Positions 24,256-35,134 are shown, counted from the stretch's first letter. The stretch is 64,000 nucleotides of DNA from Vibrio rhodolitus (GCF_003350325.1 NZ_QLYZ01000009.1:97851-161850); one strand, 5' to 3'. Translations and numbers: made by a program. Notes: a model not told the origin generated them from the letters alone.

Positions 24256-25818
24256 GTGAGTAAACGTCTGCTCAAATCTGGCATGATTGTCAGTGCAATG
24301 ACATTGATTTCTCGCGTTTTAGGCTTAGTCCGAGATGTGGTCGTTGCGAATTTAATGGGGGCAGGGGCAAGCGCAGATGTGTTTTTCTTTGCCAATAAGA
24401 TCCCCAACTTCTTACGCCGCCTATTTGCTGAAGGCGCATTTTCACAAGCATTTGTACCTGTTTTAACCGAAAGCCATGCCGCTGGCGATATGGACAAAAC
24501 GCGTGAGTTGATTGCCAAGGCGTCGGGTACATTAGGTGTTATTGTCTCTATTGTTACCTTATTGGGCATTTTAGGCTCCGGCGTGGTGACCGCTTTATTT
24601 GGTTTCGGTTGGTTTTTAGATTGGCTCAATGATGGTCCCTCAGCAGGCAAATTTGAGCTCGCGAGCTTTATGCTCAAAATTACCTTTCCTTATTTATGGT
24701 TTATCACCTTTGTCGCTCTATCTGGTGCCATCCTCAATACTTTAGGTAAATTCGCCGTCTCTTCATTTACCCCTGTCTTTCTCAATGTGATGATCATCTT
24801 CTCTGCATGGTTTATCGCTCCGCAGTTGGCGCAGCCGGAAATTGGTTTAGCGATCGGTGTTTTCTTAGGTGGCTTGGTGCAATTCTTGTTCCAAATACCT
24901 TTCCTGATTAAAGCGGGTGTGATGGTCAAACCTAAATGGGGTTGGCGCGATCCTGGCGTGGTAAAAATTCGCACGCTAATGATTCCGGCTCTGTTTGGCG
25001 TGTCGGTAAGCCAAATCAACTTGTTGTTGGATACCTTTATTGCCAGTTTCCTACAAACTGGCTCAATCAGTTGGCTTTACTATTCAGACCGTTTACTTGA
25101 GTTCCCCCTCGGTCTGTTTGGCATTGCGATAGCGACGGTGATCTTGCCAGCACTGTCACGTAAACACGTCGATGCGCACAGTGAAGGTTTTGCTAATACT
25201 ATGGATTGGGGCGTGCGTATGGTGATGCTGCTTGGCTTGCCTGCGATGTTGGGTTTGATGGTGTTGGCTAAACCTATGTTGATGGTGCTGTTTATGCGCG
25301 GTGAGTTTTCGCCTCACGATGTACAGCAAGCCTCACTCTCTTTATTGGCGTATTCATCAGGGCTACTGAACTTTATGTTGATTAAAGTTCTCGCTCCGGG
25401 TTACTACTCACGCCAAGATACCAAAACGCCAGTGAAGTACGGCATCATCGCCATGGTGACCAATATGGGCTTTAATGCCATCTTTGCCTACTTTTATGGT
25501 TATGTTGGCCTCGCGATGGCAACCGCGTTGTCTGCTTTAGTCAACATGTCTCTATTATATAGAGGGCTGCATCTGCAAGGGGTGTATCAAATTAGTAAGA
25601 AGACGCTGATGTTTATTGCTCGCTTGGTTATTGCTGGTGGTGCAATGGTGGCGGCGATTTTATGGCAGTTAGAAGAGATGAGTGTTTGGCTAACTTGGAG
25701 CTTTGGTGAACGCGTAATGTGGCTAGCGGCACTGATTGGTTTAGGCGCCGGCGTTTATCTAATTTGCCTTCTTGTTTTAGGCGTGCGTTTAAAAGATTTA
25801 AAAGCAGCGACAGAGTAG
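24256..25818 (+). CDS. murJ: Lipid II flippase MurJ
   Basis: Moves lipid II from the inner to the outer face of the cytoplasmic membrane for peptidoglycan synthesis (formerly mviN). 520 residues with about 14 membrane helices. Typical MurJ motifs are present: SRVLGLVRDVVVANLMGAG near 15-33, ANKIPNFLRRLFAEGAFSQAF near 46-66, RGEFSPHDV and PGYYSRQDTKTPVK (near 380-395). Start GTG 24256, with TGAGGT upstream. The next gene is ribF, as in other gammaproteobacteria. Confidence 0.96.
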   Translation: MSKRLLKSGMIVSAMTLISRVLGLVRDVVVANLMGAGASADVFFFANKIPNFLRRLFAEGAFSQAFVPVLTESHAAGDMDKTRELIAKASGTLGVIVSIVTLLGILGSGVVTALFGFGWFLDWLNDGPSAGKFELASFMLKITFPYLWFITFVALSGAILNTLGKFAVSSFTPVFLNVMIIFSAWFIAPQLAQPEIGLAIGVFLGGLVQFLFQIPFLIKAGVMVKPKWGWRDPGVVKIRTLMIPALFGVSVSQINLLLDTFIASFLQTGSISWLYYSDRLLEFPLGLFGIAIATVILPALSRKHVDAHSEGFANTMDWGVRMVMLLGLPAMLGLMVLAKPMLMVLFMRGEFSPHDVQQASLSLLAYSSGLLNFMLIKVLAPGYYSRQDTKTPVKYGIIAMVTNMGFNAIFAYFYGYVGLAMATALSALVNMSLLYRGLHLQGVYQISKKTLMFIARLVIAGGAMVAAILWQLEEMSVWLTWSFGERVMWLAALIGLGAGVYLICLLVLGVRLKDLKAATE

Positions 25819-25932
25819 GGCATCCCAGTTATTCTCGTTGAACCAAGAATATTGAGGTTACTTGGGTATTAGGATTAGTATATAATCCGTCGGTTTCACG
25901 CAGTGTAAATAAAAGGCATTAAGCAACTCCCA

Positions 25933-26868
25933 ATGGAATTGATCCGAGGTATTCACAATATTTTGCCGCAACATCAAGGTTGTGTGCTTACCATAGGAAA
26001 CTTCGATGGTGTTCATTTAGGGCACCAAGCAGTGCTTGAGCAAGTGTCGCATCAAGCGCAAGCTTTAGGTTTGCCTTCGATGGTGATGACGTTTGAGCCA
26101 CAGCCATTGGAGTTGTTTGCAAAAGAAAAAGCCCCAGCGCGTTTAACGCGTTTGCGAGACAAGTTTGTGCAATTAAGCAAACTTCATTTAGATCGCTTGC
26201 TTTGTGTTAGTTTTAACCCCTATTTCGCCAATCTAACGGCTGAGGAGTTTATTACTGACTTGTTGGTCAAGCGATTGGGTGTTAAGTTTCTCGTAGTGGG
26301 AGATGACTTTTGTTTTGGTCGTGGGCGCAAAGGCAATTTTGCAATGCTGCAGCAGGCGGGTAAAGAGTATGGTTTTGAGGTGGTCAGCACCCAGAGCTTC
26401 TGTTTACAGCAATTGCGCGTTAGCAGTACCGCAATTCGTAACGCCCTCGCCGAAGATGACTTACCTGCGGCGGCAGAGATGTTAGGTCGTGGCTACAGTA
26501 TCAGTGGTCGCGTCTCTCATGGTCGCAAATTAGGCAGAACCATTGGTTTTCCTACAGCAAATATTCCCCTCAAACGCTGCGTATCACCAGTTTCAGGTGT
26601 TTACGTTGTCCAAGCTCTAGGGCTTGGTGAGCAAGCGATTGGAGGAGTGGCGAACATAGGTCAAAGACCTACCGTTAATGGAGTTCGCCAACAGCTAGAA
26701 GTACATTTGTTCGACTTTCAAGGCGATTTATATGGCAAGCAGCTAGAAATCGTACTTCTAGAAAAACTTCGTGATGAACATAAATTTGACTCATTCGAAG
26801 CGCTTAAACAGCAAATAGAATTGGATGCTGAGGCAGCAAGGGTGTGGCTGCGTCAGTTTAAGAATTAA
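25933..26868 (+). CDS. ribF: Bifunctional riboflavin kinase/FAD synthetase
   Basis: Makes FMN from riboflavin and then FAD. 311 residues. The N-terminal adenylyltransferase domain has TIGNFDGVHLGHQAVL (near 20-35) and the conserved VSSTAIRNAL (near 165). The C-terminal kinase domain has GRTIGFPTANI (near 200) and GVYVV. The order ribF-ileS-lspA-fkpB-ispH is a classical conserved cluster. Start ATG 25933 with a poor SD. Confidence 0.96.
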   Translation: MELIRGIHNILPQHQGCVLTIGNFDGVHLGHQAVLEQVSHQAQALGLPSMVMTFEPQPLELFAKEKAPARLTRLRDKFVQLSKLHLDRLLCVSFNPYFANLTAEEFITDLLVKRLGVKFLVVGDDFCFGRGRKGNFAMLQQAGKEYGFEVVSTQSFCLQQLRVSSTAIRNALAEDDLPAAAEMLGRGYSISGRVSHGRKLGRTIGFPTANIPLKRCVSPVSGVYVVQALGLGEQAIGGVANIGQRPTVNGVRQQLEVHLFDFQGDLYGKQLEIVLLEKLRDEHKFDSFEALKQQIELDAEAARVWLRQFKN

Positions 26869-26932
26869 TCGGTTTATTCCACCGATTAACATAATGTCTA
26901 ACTTTCGCCCAATATAACGGAATTAAGAATCG

Positions 26933-29761
26933 ATGAGTGAGTATAAAGATACCCTGAACTTACCTGAAACAGGGTTTCCAATGCGCGGCAATCTGGCACA
27001 ACGCGAGCCAGAAATGCTTAAGCGTTGGTACAAAGAAGATCTTTACGGTGAAATCCGTAAAGCTAAGAAAGGCAAAAAGTCATTCGTGTTACACGATGGT
27101 CCTCCATACGCGAACGGTGACATTCACATTGGCCACGCACTAAACAAGATTCTTAAAGACATTATTATTAAATCCAAAACACTTTCAGGTTTTGACGCAC
27201 CATACATTCCAGGTTGGGACTGTCACGGTCTTCCTATCGAACTAATGGTAGAGAAGAAAGTAGGCAAGCCAGGACAAAAAGTAACGGCTGCTGAGTTCCG
27301 TGAAAAATGTCGTGAATACGCGGCGGGTCAAGTTGAAGGTCAAAAAGAGAGCTTCAAGCGTCTTGGTATCATGGGTGAGTGGGATAAACCATACCGCACT
27401 ATGGATTTTGCTACTGAAGCAAACATTATCCGTGCGCTAGGTAAAATTGCCGACAAAGGTCACCTACTAAAAGGTTTCAAACCAGTTCACTGGTGTACTG
27501 ACTGTGGCAGCGCACTTGCTGAAGCGGAAGTTGAGTACAAAGATAAAGTTTCTCCGTCTATCGATGTGCGCTTCAAAGCCGCTGATGAAGCAGCTGTACT
27601 GGCGAAATTTGCTCTAAACGAAGGTCATGAAGGTCACGGTGACGTATCTATCGTTATCTGGACAACGACACCATGGACACTACCAGCGAACCGCGCAGTA
27701 TGTCTACGTGATGATCTAGAGTACGTACTAATCCAAGTTGAAGGCGACAACCCTGAGCGTATCATCGTGGCTTCTGAGCTAGCGAAAGAAGTTATGGATC
27801 GTGCGGGTATCGAACACTTCCACAACCTTGGTTTTGCTAAAGGTGCAGACCTAGAGCTTGCTCAGTTCAACCACCCATTCTACGATTTCAGCGTGCCAGC
27901 GATCCTTGGTGATCACGTAACGACTGACTCAGGTACTGGTGTGGTTCACACAGCACCAGGTCACGGTCAAGAAGACTTCGCAGTTGGTCAAAAATACGGT
28001 CTAGAAGTAGCTAACCCAGTAGGTTCAAACGGTGTTTACCTACCTGACACTGAGCTATTTGCTGGTCAACACGTATTCAAAGCAAATGATGCGGTAGTCG
28101 AAAAACTAAAAGAAACGGGTGCGCTACTGCACCACCACGCTTACGAGCACAGCTACCCACACTGCTGGCGTCATAAGACACCAATCATCTTCCGTGCAAC
28201 ACCACAATGGTTCATCTCAATGGATCAAGCGGGTCTACGTGCTAAAGCACTAGAGTCAATCAAAGGTGTTCAGTGGATGCCTGAATGGGGTCAAAGCCGT
28301 ATCGAAGGTATGATCGAAGGTCGTCCTGAGTGGTGTATCTCTCGTCAGCGTACATGGGGTGTGCCAATCGCTCTATTCGTACACAAAGAGACAGCTGAAC
28401 TGCACCCTAACTCACTAGAGCTAATTGAAAAAGTAGCACAGCTAGTAGAGCAAAAAGGTATTCAAGCTTGGTGGGATGTGGATAACGCAGAACTGCTAGG
28501 CGATGACGCTGACCAATACGAAAAAGTACTCGATACGCTAGACGTATGGTTTGACTCAGGTGTCACTCACTCTGCGGTTGTTGACGCTCGTGAAGAGTTC
28601 AACGGTCACAGTGCTGACCTATACCTAGAAGGTTCAGACCAACACCGTGGTTGGTTCCAATCGTCTCTAATTTCATCGATCGCGATGAAAGACGAAGCAC
28701 CATACAAGCAAGTGCTAACGCACGGCTTCGTGGTAGATGGTCACGGTCGTAAGATGTCAAAATCTATCGGTAACGTGGTTGCACCAAAAGATGTGACTAA
28801 CAAGCTAGGCGCCGACATTCTACGTCTATGGGTTGCATCAACTGACTACACTGGTGAAGTAGCGGTTTCTGACGAAATCCTAAAACGCTCGGCAGATGCG
28901 TACCGTCGTATTCGTAATACAGCGCGTTTCTTCCTAGCAAACTTGAACGGTTTCAACCCTGAAACGGATCTTGTTGCTGCAGAAGAGATGGTAGCGCTAG
29001 ATCGCTGGGCTGTTGGTCGTGCACTAGCTGCGCAAGAAGAGATCATTAAAGCGTACGATGAGTACAACACGCACGCAGTAATGCAGCGTCTGATGCACTT
29101 CTGTTCAGTAGAAATGGGTTCATTCTACCTAGATGTGATCAAAGACCGTCAATACACAGCGAAACTGGGTGGTCACGCACAACGCAGCTGTCAAACTGCG
29201 CTTTACTACATCGTAGAAGCTCTGGTTCGTTGGATGGCGCCAATCATGTCGTTCACAGCAGATGAGATTTGGAACGAAATGCCGGGTGCACGCGACAAGT
29301 TCGTCTTCACTGGTGAGTGGTTCGATGGTCTATTTGGTCTGGCTGAAGGCGAAGAGCTAAACAACGAATTCTGGACTGAAATCCAAAAAGTTCGTGGTGG
29401 CGTGAACAAACTGCTTGAAGCTGCGCGTACTGACAAAGTGATCGGTGGTGCACTACAAGCTGAAGTTACTCTGTTTGCAGATGATGCACTAGCGGCGAAA
29501 ATCAACAAGCTTGAAGATGAACTACGTTTCGTATTGCTAACTTCAGCAGCGGTAGTGAAGCCTCTAAGCGAGAAATCAGACGCAGCGAAAGCAACAGAAA
29601 TCGAAGGTCTGTTTGTTGAAGTGAAAGCGACGGAAGCTGAGAAGTGTGACCGTTGTTGGCACCACACACCAGATGTAGGCACAATCGCAGGTCACGAGAC
29701 AGTGTGTGGTCGTTGTGTGTCGAACATTGATGGTGAAGGTGAAGTGCGCCACTTCGCATAA
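26933..29761 (+). CDS. ileS: Isoleucyl-tRNA synthetase
   Basis: Class I synthetase, 942 residues. The HIGH motif ([10 protein letters not shown], near 62-71), the editing domain ([13 protein letters not shown] near 240), the KMSKS loop ([10 protein letters not shown] near 602) and a C-terminal zinc site (CDRCWHH and CGRC, near 902-930) are all present, as expected for the bacterial type I enzyme. Codon use is strongly biased to the optimal set, as in highly expressed genes. It is followed by an unusual 195-bp gap containing a long palindrome and a terminator before lspA. Confidence 0.97.
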   Translation: MSEYKDTLNLPETGFPMRGNLAQREPEMLKRWYKEDLYGEIRKAKKGKKSFVLHDGPPYANGDIHIGHALNKILKDIIIKSKTLSGFDAPYIPGWDCHGLPIELMVEKKVGKPGQKVTAAEFREKCREYAAGQVEGQKESFKRLGIMGEWDKPYRTMDFATEANIIRALGKIADKGHLLKGFKPVHWCTDCGSALAEAEVEYKDKVSPSIDVRFKAADEAAVLAKFALNEGHEGHGDVSIVIWTTTPWTLPANRAVCLRDDLEYVLIQVEGDNPERIIVASELAKEVMDRAGIEHFHNLGFAKGADLELAQFNHPFYDFSVPAILGDHVTTDSGTGVVHTAPGHGQEDFAVGQKYGLEVANPVGSNGVYLPDTELFAGQHVFKANDAVVEKLKETGALLHHHAYEHSYPHCWRHKTPIIFRATPQWFISMDQAGLRAKALESIKGVQWMPEWGQSRIEGMIEGRPEWCISRQRTWGVPIALFVHKETAELHPNSLELIEKVAQLVEQKGIQAWWDVDNAELLGDDADQYEKVLDTLDVWFDSGVTHSAVVDAREEFNGHSADLYLEGSDQHRGWFQSSLISSIAMKDEAPYKQVLTHGFVVDGHGRKMSKSIGNVVAPKDVTNKLGADILRLWVASTDYTGEVAVSDEILKRSADAYRRIRNTARFFLANLNGFNPETDLVAAEEMVALDRWAVGRALAAQEEIIKAYDEYNTHAVMQRLMHFCSVEMGSFYLDVIKDRQYTAKLGGHAQRSCQTALYYIVEALVRWMAPIMSFTADEIWNEMPGARDKFVFTGEWFDGLFGLAEGEELNNEFWTEIQKVRGGVNKLLEAARTDKVIGGALQAEVTLFADDALAAKINKLEDELRFVLLTSAAVVKPLSEKSDAAKATEIEGLFVEVKATEAEKCDRCWHHTPDVGTIAGHETVCGRCVSNIDGEGEVRHFA

Positions 29762-29774
29762 TTATTCTTCATTC

Positions 29775-29870
29775 TTGGTCTTGTCGCGTTGTTGACAGCG
29801 TTTGCTTACCCCATCTCATAGTTATCTATGCTCAGGGGCTTCGCAAACCTATCGCCTAGCTACAAACCAA
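29775..29870. repeat. Long nested imperfect palindrome downstream of ileS
   Basis: Nested arms from outside in: TTGGT (29775-29779) with ACCAA (29866-29870); GTTTGC (29800-29805) with GCAAAC (29843-29848); CCCC (29809-29812) with GGGG; and CATAG-TTAT-CTATG at the centre (about 29818-29831). As RNA it would form one long hairpin, but without a T tail. It resembles dispersed intergenic hairpin elements I associate with Vibrio genomes, which I cannot confirm here. Confidence 0.55.
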
Positions 29871-29916
29871 TAATTTTGAATAAGCCAAGCAAAGATTGAA
29901 CTTTTTAATCACTAAG

Positions 29917-29945
29917 CAGCCCCAGTATTTACTGGGGTTGTTTTT
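29917..29945 (+). terminator. Terminator-like hairpin just upstream of lspA
   Basis: CAGCCCCAGT, loop ATTT, ACTGGGGTTG (10 bp with one G-U pair), followed by TTTTT. It ends about 11 bases before the lspA ATG and 156 bases after ileS. It may separate ileS from lspA, or act as an attenuator. Confidence 0.75.
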
Positions 29946-29955
29946 AGGTAACGAG

Positions 29956-30459
29956 ATGAGTGAAAAAGCACTAACACTGAAAGAATCTGGGGTACGTTGG
30001 TTATTACTAGCGTTGATAATCTTTATTACTGATATCGCGATTAAACTCTTTGTTATGGACAATATGTGGCTAAGGCAAAGTATTGAAGTGTTGCCATTTT
30101 TCAATATCACTTATGCTCATAACTATGGTGCTGCTTTTAGCTTCTTGAGTGATCAACCAGGTTGGCAACGTTGGTTTTTTACCAGTATCGCTTTTGTGGT
30201 AACGGCAATGTTGACCTATTGGATGAGTAAACTGCCAGCCAAAGAGAAGTGGAACAATATCGCTTATGCGATGATTATCGGCGGTGCGATTGGTAACGTA
30301 TTTGACCGTATCGTGCATGGTTATGTGGTCGATTATCTGCACTTTTATATTGGTCAGTATCATTGGCCAGTATTTAACCTAGCCGATACGACTATCTGTA
30401 TCGGTGCGGCGATGATTATTCTAGATGGTTTTCTGAGTAAAGAAAAAACTACCGCATAA
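29956..30459 (+). CDS. lspA: Lipoprotein signal peptidase (SPase II)
   Basis: Cleaves signal peptides before the lipid-modified Cys, in the inner membrane. 167 residues from ATG 29956. A longer frame from 29896 runs through the upstream hairpin and is rejected. Four membrane helices. The catalytic aspartates are seen in [16 protein letters not shown] (near 113-128) and [11 protein letters not shown] (near 141). NYGAAFSFL near 54 is the third conserved box. It works on lipoproteins first acylated by Lgt. Confidence 0.95.
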   Translation: MSEKALTLKESGVRWLLLALIIFITDIAIKLFVMDNMWLRQSIEVLPFFNITYAHNYGAAFSFLSDQPGWQRWFFTSIAFVVTAMLTYWMSKLPAKEKWNNIAYAMIIGGAIGNVFDRIVHGYVVDYLHFYIGQYHWPVFNLADTTICIGAAMIILDGFLSKEKTTA

Positions 30460-30473
30460 AAGTGAATAACCCT

Positions 30474-30506
30474 AAACGCTGTCTGTTGATTCGACAGCGT
30501 TTTTTC
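30474..30506 (+). terminator. Terminator after lspA
   Basis: AAACGCTGTC / GACAGCGTTT, a 10-bp stem with a nine-base loop, followed by T run. fkpB therefore probably has its own promoter. Confidence 0.88.
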
Positions 30507-30613
30507 TATATATCTGCTTATAATTTCCAACTAACTGTCTGCGGCAGAGAGTTAGAACAATCAAATAGAGATGGTGTATCTCGTCATAATAATAACCACA
30601 AGGAAGCTGTATC

Positions 30614-31045
30614 GTGACATCAATAGTCCAAGACTCTACTGTAACTCTTCACTTTACCATTAAGATGAAAGATGGCTCGGTTGCCGATAGCACCCATAAT
30701 ATGGGTAAGCCCGCGAAATTAGTGATTGGCGATGGCAGCCTAAGTGATAATTTCGAGCAATGCTTACTTGGCTTAAGTGCGGGTGACAATAAGGCGATAG
30801 AACTCGCTGCTGCTGATGCGTTTGGCATGCCAAACCCAGATAATGTTCATTATATGGATCGCGCCAAGTTTGTCGGTGATGCTGAAGTAGAGGTAGGCAC
30901 GATTATGGCATTTAGTGGTCCGGATGGTATGGAGATCCCTGGTATTATTACCGAGATTGCTGGCGATTCAGTCACGGTTGACTTTAACCACCCTCTAGCA
31001 GGACAAGATGTGACTTTTGAAGTTGAAATTTTGTCAGTAGAATAA
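30614..31045 (+). CDS. fkpB: FKBP-type peptidyl-prolyl isomerase, SlpA type
   Basis: 143 residues, a cytoplasmic FKBP with the inserted chaperone flap of the SlpA/SlyD group. [16 protein letters not shown] (near 15-30), [18 protein letters not shown] (near 54-71) and [16 protein letters not shown] (near 125-140) are the family landmarks. Start GTG 30614, seven bases after AAGGAAG. It lies 23 bases before ispH, so these two are cotranscribed. Confidence 0.93.
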   Translation: MTSIVQDSTVTLHFTIKMKDGSVADSTHNMGKPAKLVIGDGSLSDNFEQCLLGLSAGDNKAIELAAADAFGMPNPDNVHYMDRAKFVGDAEVEVGTIMAFSGPDGMEIPGIITEIAGDSVTVDFNHPLAGQDVTFEVEILSVE

Positions 31046-31068
31046 CGCCCCGAAGAAGAAAACACCCC

Positions 31069-32034
31069 ATGAGCAATGAAATGAAAATCCTGTTAGCTAA
31101 CCCGCGTGGTTTTTGTGCCGGCGTCGACCGTGCCATCAGCATCGTAGAGCGCGCTTTGGAACTGTATCAGCCACCGATTTATGTTCGTCACGAAGTGGTG
31201 CATAACCGTTTTGTTGTCGAAGGGCTGAAGCAGCGTGGTGCGGTGTTTGTCGAAGAGCTACACGAAGTGCCTGATGACAATATTGTGATTTTCTCGGCTC
31301 ATGGCGTGTCACAAGCTGTGCGTCAAGAAGCGAAAAAGCGTGCGCTAACGGTATTTGATGCTACTTGTCCATTGGTGACCAAAGTTCATATGGAAGTCGC
31401 GCGTGCGAGCCGTCGTAATATGGAAGTGGTGCTGATTGGTCATGCTGGTCACCCAGAAGTTGAAGGCACTATGGGGCAATACGCCAGCGAAACCGGCGGT
31501 ATGTACTTGGTTGAGAAACCAGAAGATGTCGAGAAGCTGCTAGATGTGGTCAAAGACCCAACAGAACTTCATTACGTAAGCCAGACCACGCTGTCTGTCG
31601 ATGAAACCGCAGATGTGATTGCAGAACTGCGCCGCGTGTTCCCGGAGATTCAAGGACCGCGCAAAGATGATATCTGCTACGCAACGCAGAACCGTCAAGA
31701 TGCGGTACGTGAAATCGCGACCAATGTTGATGTGGTGATCGTAGTTGGTTCGAAGAACTCATCAAACTCTACCCGTTTAAAAGAACTTGCTGAAAAGCTC
31801 GGTACGCCAGGTTATCTGACTGATTGCCCAGAAGACATTCAAACCGAATGGTTTGCAGGTAAGCGTAAAGTTGGTGTGACTGCGGGTGCATCGGCTCCAG
31901 AAGAGCTGGTTAATCAGATCATGGAACGCATTAAAGAGTTAGTCGGCACACGCTCGGTCGAAGAGGTCACTGGTCGCGAAGAGAATATGTTCTTCGAAGT
32001 GCCAAAAGAGCTGCAGATTAAGCAGGTCGATTAA
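31069..32034 (+). CDS. ispH: 4-hydroxy-3-methylbut-2-enyl diphosphate reductase
   Basis: Last enzyme of the MEP isoprenoid pathway; makes IPP and DMAPP with an iron-sulfur cluster. 321 residues. The three cluster cysteines are visible: Cys16 ([11 protein letters not shown]), DATCPLV (near 101) and [11 protein letters not shown] (near 202). The TCP and SNSTRL motifs are intact. Start ATG 31069; a second ATG at 31081 would remove four residues. Confidence 0.96.
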   Translation: MSNEMKILLANPRGFCAGVDRAISIVERALELYQPPIYVRHEVVHNRFVVEGLKQRGAVFVEELHEVPDDNIVIFSAHGVSQAVRQEAKKRALTVFDATCPLVTKVHMEVARASRRNMEVVLIGHAGHPEVEGTMGQYASETGGMYLVEKPEDVEKLLDVVKDPTELHYVSQTTLSVDETADVIAELRRVFPEIQGPRKDDICYATQNRQDAVREIATNVDVVIVVGSKNSSNSTRLKELAEKLGTPGYLTDCPEDIQTEWFAGKRKVGVTAGASAPEELVNQIMERIKELVGTRSVEEVTGREENMFFEVPKELQIKQVD

Positions 32035-32058
32035 GCAAGCCTTTCCAAGTCAGTTTTT

Positions 32059-32142
32059 GAAAGCTAGTTTCTCTAAGCTAGCTTTTCGAAGTAAGACTCA
32101 GTCAAAATCCTTAGCCGCTGCACTTATGTGTTGCGGCTTTTT
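32059..32142 (+). terminator. Two consecutive hairpins after ispH
   Basis: First AAAGCTAG / CTAGCTTT (32060-32067 with 32078-32085). Then AGCCGCTGCAC, loop TTAT, GTGTTGCGGCT followed by five T (32113-32142), an imperfect but typical terminator. The rest of the 260-bp gap to the next gene is AT-rich, with no further gene. Confidence 0.75.
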
Positions 32143-32294
32143 AATATCCGCTTACACCTTGTAATTTATAATCTTGTTATTGTTTTATATTGCGTGAACT
32201 GCGTTGAGTTATTGCTCAACACTTCTTTTTCGCTGCTCAAATATTCATCGCGCCTCGTTATAGTGAACCGCGTTAAATATGGCAGGAGAGATTA

Positions 32295-35075
32295 ATGCAA
32301 TTAATACGTATATGGATGTTACTGTTTTTTGTTGTTTTAGGAGTATCTAATCCTACTTACGCGAAAAAGCTGAAAGCTGACTCTAACTGGGTTACAGGCA
32401 CGCTAGAAAATGGGCTTAAGTATCACATTTACCCAACTGATGATTCTGAGGTTTCAATTCGACTGGTCATTCACGCTGGCTCTTTACAAGAGAATGAGCA
32501 GCAAAAGGGCTACGCACATTTTGTTGAGCATATGGCTTTTAATGGCAGCCGCAACTTTGCCGGCAATGACATTATTAAGATTATCGAGCAAAGTGGTAAG
32601 CAGTTTGGACCTGATATCAATGCCTTTACTGGCTATCAAACGACGGTTTATCAACTGGATTTGGCAAGTAAAGTTCAACTAGATACCGGTCTGACTTGGA
32701 TGAGAGATGTTGCCGATGGGATTAACTTTGATGCTCAACAAGTCGAAAAAGAGAAAGGGGCAATTTTAGGTGAATTTCGCTTTAGCCGACCGGAAAACCA
32801 AGATCTCTATACCAAAGCTTACTTGAAGCTAATTGGCGACAGTGTACTTGCTGATGCTGATCCTCTCGGTAGCGAGCAATCGGTGCAACAAGCGACCGTT
32901 GCTGGGCTAAAAAGCTACTATCAAAAGTGGTATCAGCCACATAATGCCGAGCTTATCGTGGTTGGTGATGTCAACGCGGCAGTGCTGGCACAGCAACTTC
33001 AACAGCAGTTTTCCAACTGGGTCAGTAATGGCGATGCGCCGACACGCAAGCAGCGCAAGTTTAACTATGATCTAGCTTCGAATGTGTTCACCATCGGTGA
33101 TAACCAATCGCCAACGCTTTTTTATGTTATTGACCGAAATGCTAGCGACCGCATTACCAAGCAAAAACAGTTGCATCAGTTATGGCTTGATGAGGTTAGC
33201 CAAGCGTTGATTCGCCAGCGTCTAAGCGCAGCATTTAGCGAGTCAGCGGTGCCAGTGCAAAAGGTGAATACCTTTACGCAATGGATTCATCATGACCGAT
33301 TTTCTGCTGGTGAGGTGGTGTTTGCCCCACAGCAGCGAGCAACGGTCGAAACTATTTTTCTTGCGACACTGCGTTCTTTGCGTGATTTTGGCGTGACGCA
33401 AAATGAACTGGAGAGTGTGTTAGTTGATTATCAAGCAACATTGAATAATCTCGATGCGACTTGGCAAGCACATAAGCCGCCCTATTATGCCAGCAATAAA
33501 GTGCTGGAATTGGATAGCGGGGAAATCGTGCAAGATAAGCTCAACCATGCCAAGACTCTGCAGAAGTTTATTGATTATGTAAATCTGAAGCGGGTCAATC
33601 GCAACCTAGACGCTTTGCTCTCTTCAGAGATAACTTGGGTAATGGGGAAAGCGCAAAGCGAAGAGCAGAGCTTTGTTGAAGCTCGATTAGCACAGTTACC
33701 TGCGGCATATGCCAAACAAGGGGCAAAGCCGGTAGAGAACGACAAGGTTATCGAGGAATTTTTGCAACCTAGCCAAAGCGGTAAAATTCTCTCGCGTGTT
33801 GATCGCGAAGCAAACTTTACGGTTTGGCAACTGAGTAATGGTCTCGAAGTTTGGTTCCAACAAGATCCTCAGGCTGGTGAGCGCGCTTACATTCAGTACG
33901 CCAGTCAGGGCGGAAAAGCGGCGTTACCTAAAGAGCTATATGCTGCAAGTCAGCTTCTGGTGGACACAGCCGTGCGCAGCGGGCTTGGTGAGTTTAACGG
34001 GGCGAAGTTAGACCGCTTTTTGCGTAAGCAAGGCGTAGCGATTTTCCCTTATATCAACCTGACGCAGCATGGCTTGGAAGCAGACTCTGCTGTTGACAGC
34101 CTGCCAGTTGCATTTAACGTCATTTACAATATCGTCACCGAACTAAATCTGGCAGCAAGGCAGCTAGAGGCAGTGAAACAGCAAGTCTTTCAAGACAACC
34201 GTGTATACCTTGAATCACCTCAAGGTCAGTTTGAACGCGCCATCAATAACAACACCTATTTATCGGATAGCCGTCATCGCTTTATCTCTAATGGTGAATT
34301 GGCGAGTGTGACTGTTGAGCAATTGCAGCAAGTGCACGACACTTTGTTTGGTTATAGTCGCAATAGCAAACTGGTGATCGTGGCTGATATTGAGCCTGAG
34401 CAACTTGCGCCATTGCTCGTTAAATACATTGCGCCTATCGCATTTAAGCTACAGCCGAACAATGAGCTCAACCTCGGCAATGGCTACAACCTCAACCCTA
34501 AGCCTGAACTCGAAGTGGCAGCGTTTAATGAAGATTCGGTGGTCGTGCTCAAACGTATTATCAATGCTAGTCCACAACCTAGAACCGCTAAAGCGACGTT
34601 TGCTGAAGATATGCTGAGTAAGATCAGTAATATGCGCTTATACCAGCAAGTACGAGAAGAAGCAGGCTTAGATTACGCACCAGAAATGTACCCAGTAATC
34701 CAAGATGGTGAGTCAGCCTCGGATTGGATGATCTATACCCATGTCACGCCTCAAGATGTGCCAATAGTTCAGCAGCAGTTAAATAAGTTGCTGGATGGTT
34801 TGAGTGCGTCAATCACTCAACAAGAGCTAGATGCCGCGGCGAAGCAGCTTATTAGTGGCTTAAAACCATTGGAGCAGGACCCGTTTCAACGTAGTTGGTT
34901 TTACAGTCGTTATTTGATCCATGGCTACGGGATTGAGGCGTTGCTTGATGTTGAACAAACTGCGCAAAGTATCGATCTTGAGTATATGCAGCAGCGGGCA
35001 AAATGGGCGTTTGGTGATAGTGCCAAACAAATGGATGCGATCTTAACTCCGGCGCAATTAACTCCGGTGCAATAG
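32295..35075 (+). CDS. Secreted M16 family zinc metallopeptidase
   Basis: 926 residues with an N-terminal signal peptide (MQLIRIWMLLFFVVLGVSNPTYA), so periplasmic or secreted. The inverted zinc motif HFVEH lies at 75-79, and the expected downstream Glu region is at about 151-160 (EKEKGAILGE). The length matches two tandem pairs of M16 domains, as in pitrilysin and insulinase; the second half lacks the metal motif, as is normal. The SD is GGAGAG. It has its own promoter region and ends at a bidirectional terminator. The substrate is unknown. Confidence 0.9.
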   Translation: MQLIRIWMLLFFVVLGVSNPTYAKKLKADSNWVTGTLENGLKYHIYPTDDSEVSIRLVIHAGSLQENEQQKGYAHFVEHMAFNGSRNFAGNDIIKIIEQSGKQFGPDINAFTGYQTTVYQLDLASKVQLDTGLTWMRDVADGINFDAQQVEKEKGAILGEFRFSRPENQDLYTKAYLKLIGDSVLADADPLGSEQSVQQATVAGLKSYYQKWYQPHNAELIVVGDVNAAVLAQQLQQQFSNWVSNGDAPTRKQRKFNYDLASNVFTIGDNQSPTLFYVIDRNASDRITKQKQLHQLWLDEVSQALIRQRLSAAFSESAVPVQKVNTFTQWIHHDRFSAGEVVFAPQQRATVETIFLATLRSLRDFGVTQNELESVLVDYQATLNNLDATWQAHKPPYYASNKVLELDSGEIVQDKLNHAKTLQKFIDYVNLKRVNRNLDALLSSEITWVMGKAQSEEQSFVEARLAQLPAAYAKQGAKPVENDKVIEEFLQPSQSGKILSRVDREANFTVWQLSNGLEVWFQQDPQAGERAYIQYASQGGKAALPKELYAASQLLVDTAVRSGLGEFNGAKLDRFLRKQGVAIFPYINLTQHGLEADSAVDSLPVAFNVIYNIVTELNLAARQLEAVKQQVFQDNRVYLESPQGQFERAINNNTYLSDSRHRFISNGELASVTVEQLQQVHDTLFGYSRNSKLVIVADIEPEQLAPLLVKYIAPIAFKLQPNNELNLGNGYNLNPKPELEVAAFNEDSVVVLKRIINASPQPRTAKATFAEDMLSKISNMRLYQQVREEAGLDYAPEMYPVIQDGESASDWMIYTHVTPQDVPIVQQQLNKLLDGLSASITQQELDAAAKQLISGLKPLEQDPFQRSWFYSRYLIHGYGIEALLDVEQTAQSIDLEYMQQRAKWAFGDSAKQMDAILTPAQLTPVQ

Positions 35076-35085
35076 ATGCGATGAT

Positions 35086-35112
35086 AAAAAAGGCTCCTTA
35101 CGGAGCCTTTTG
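35086..35112. terminator. Bidirectional terminator between M16 protease and CstA-family gene
   Basis: AAAAAGGCTCC, TTAC, GGAGCCTTTT. A and T runs flank both sides. Confidence 0.92.
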
Positions 35113-35134
35113 CTTACTATATCCAATGTGAGGT

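Noticed and set aside
29896..29955. 20-residue N-terminal extension of LspA
   Set aside because: It overlaps a terminator hairpin and lacks an SD; ATG 29956 matches the family.
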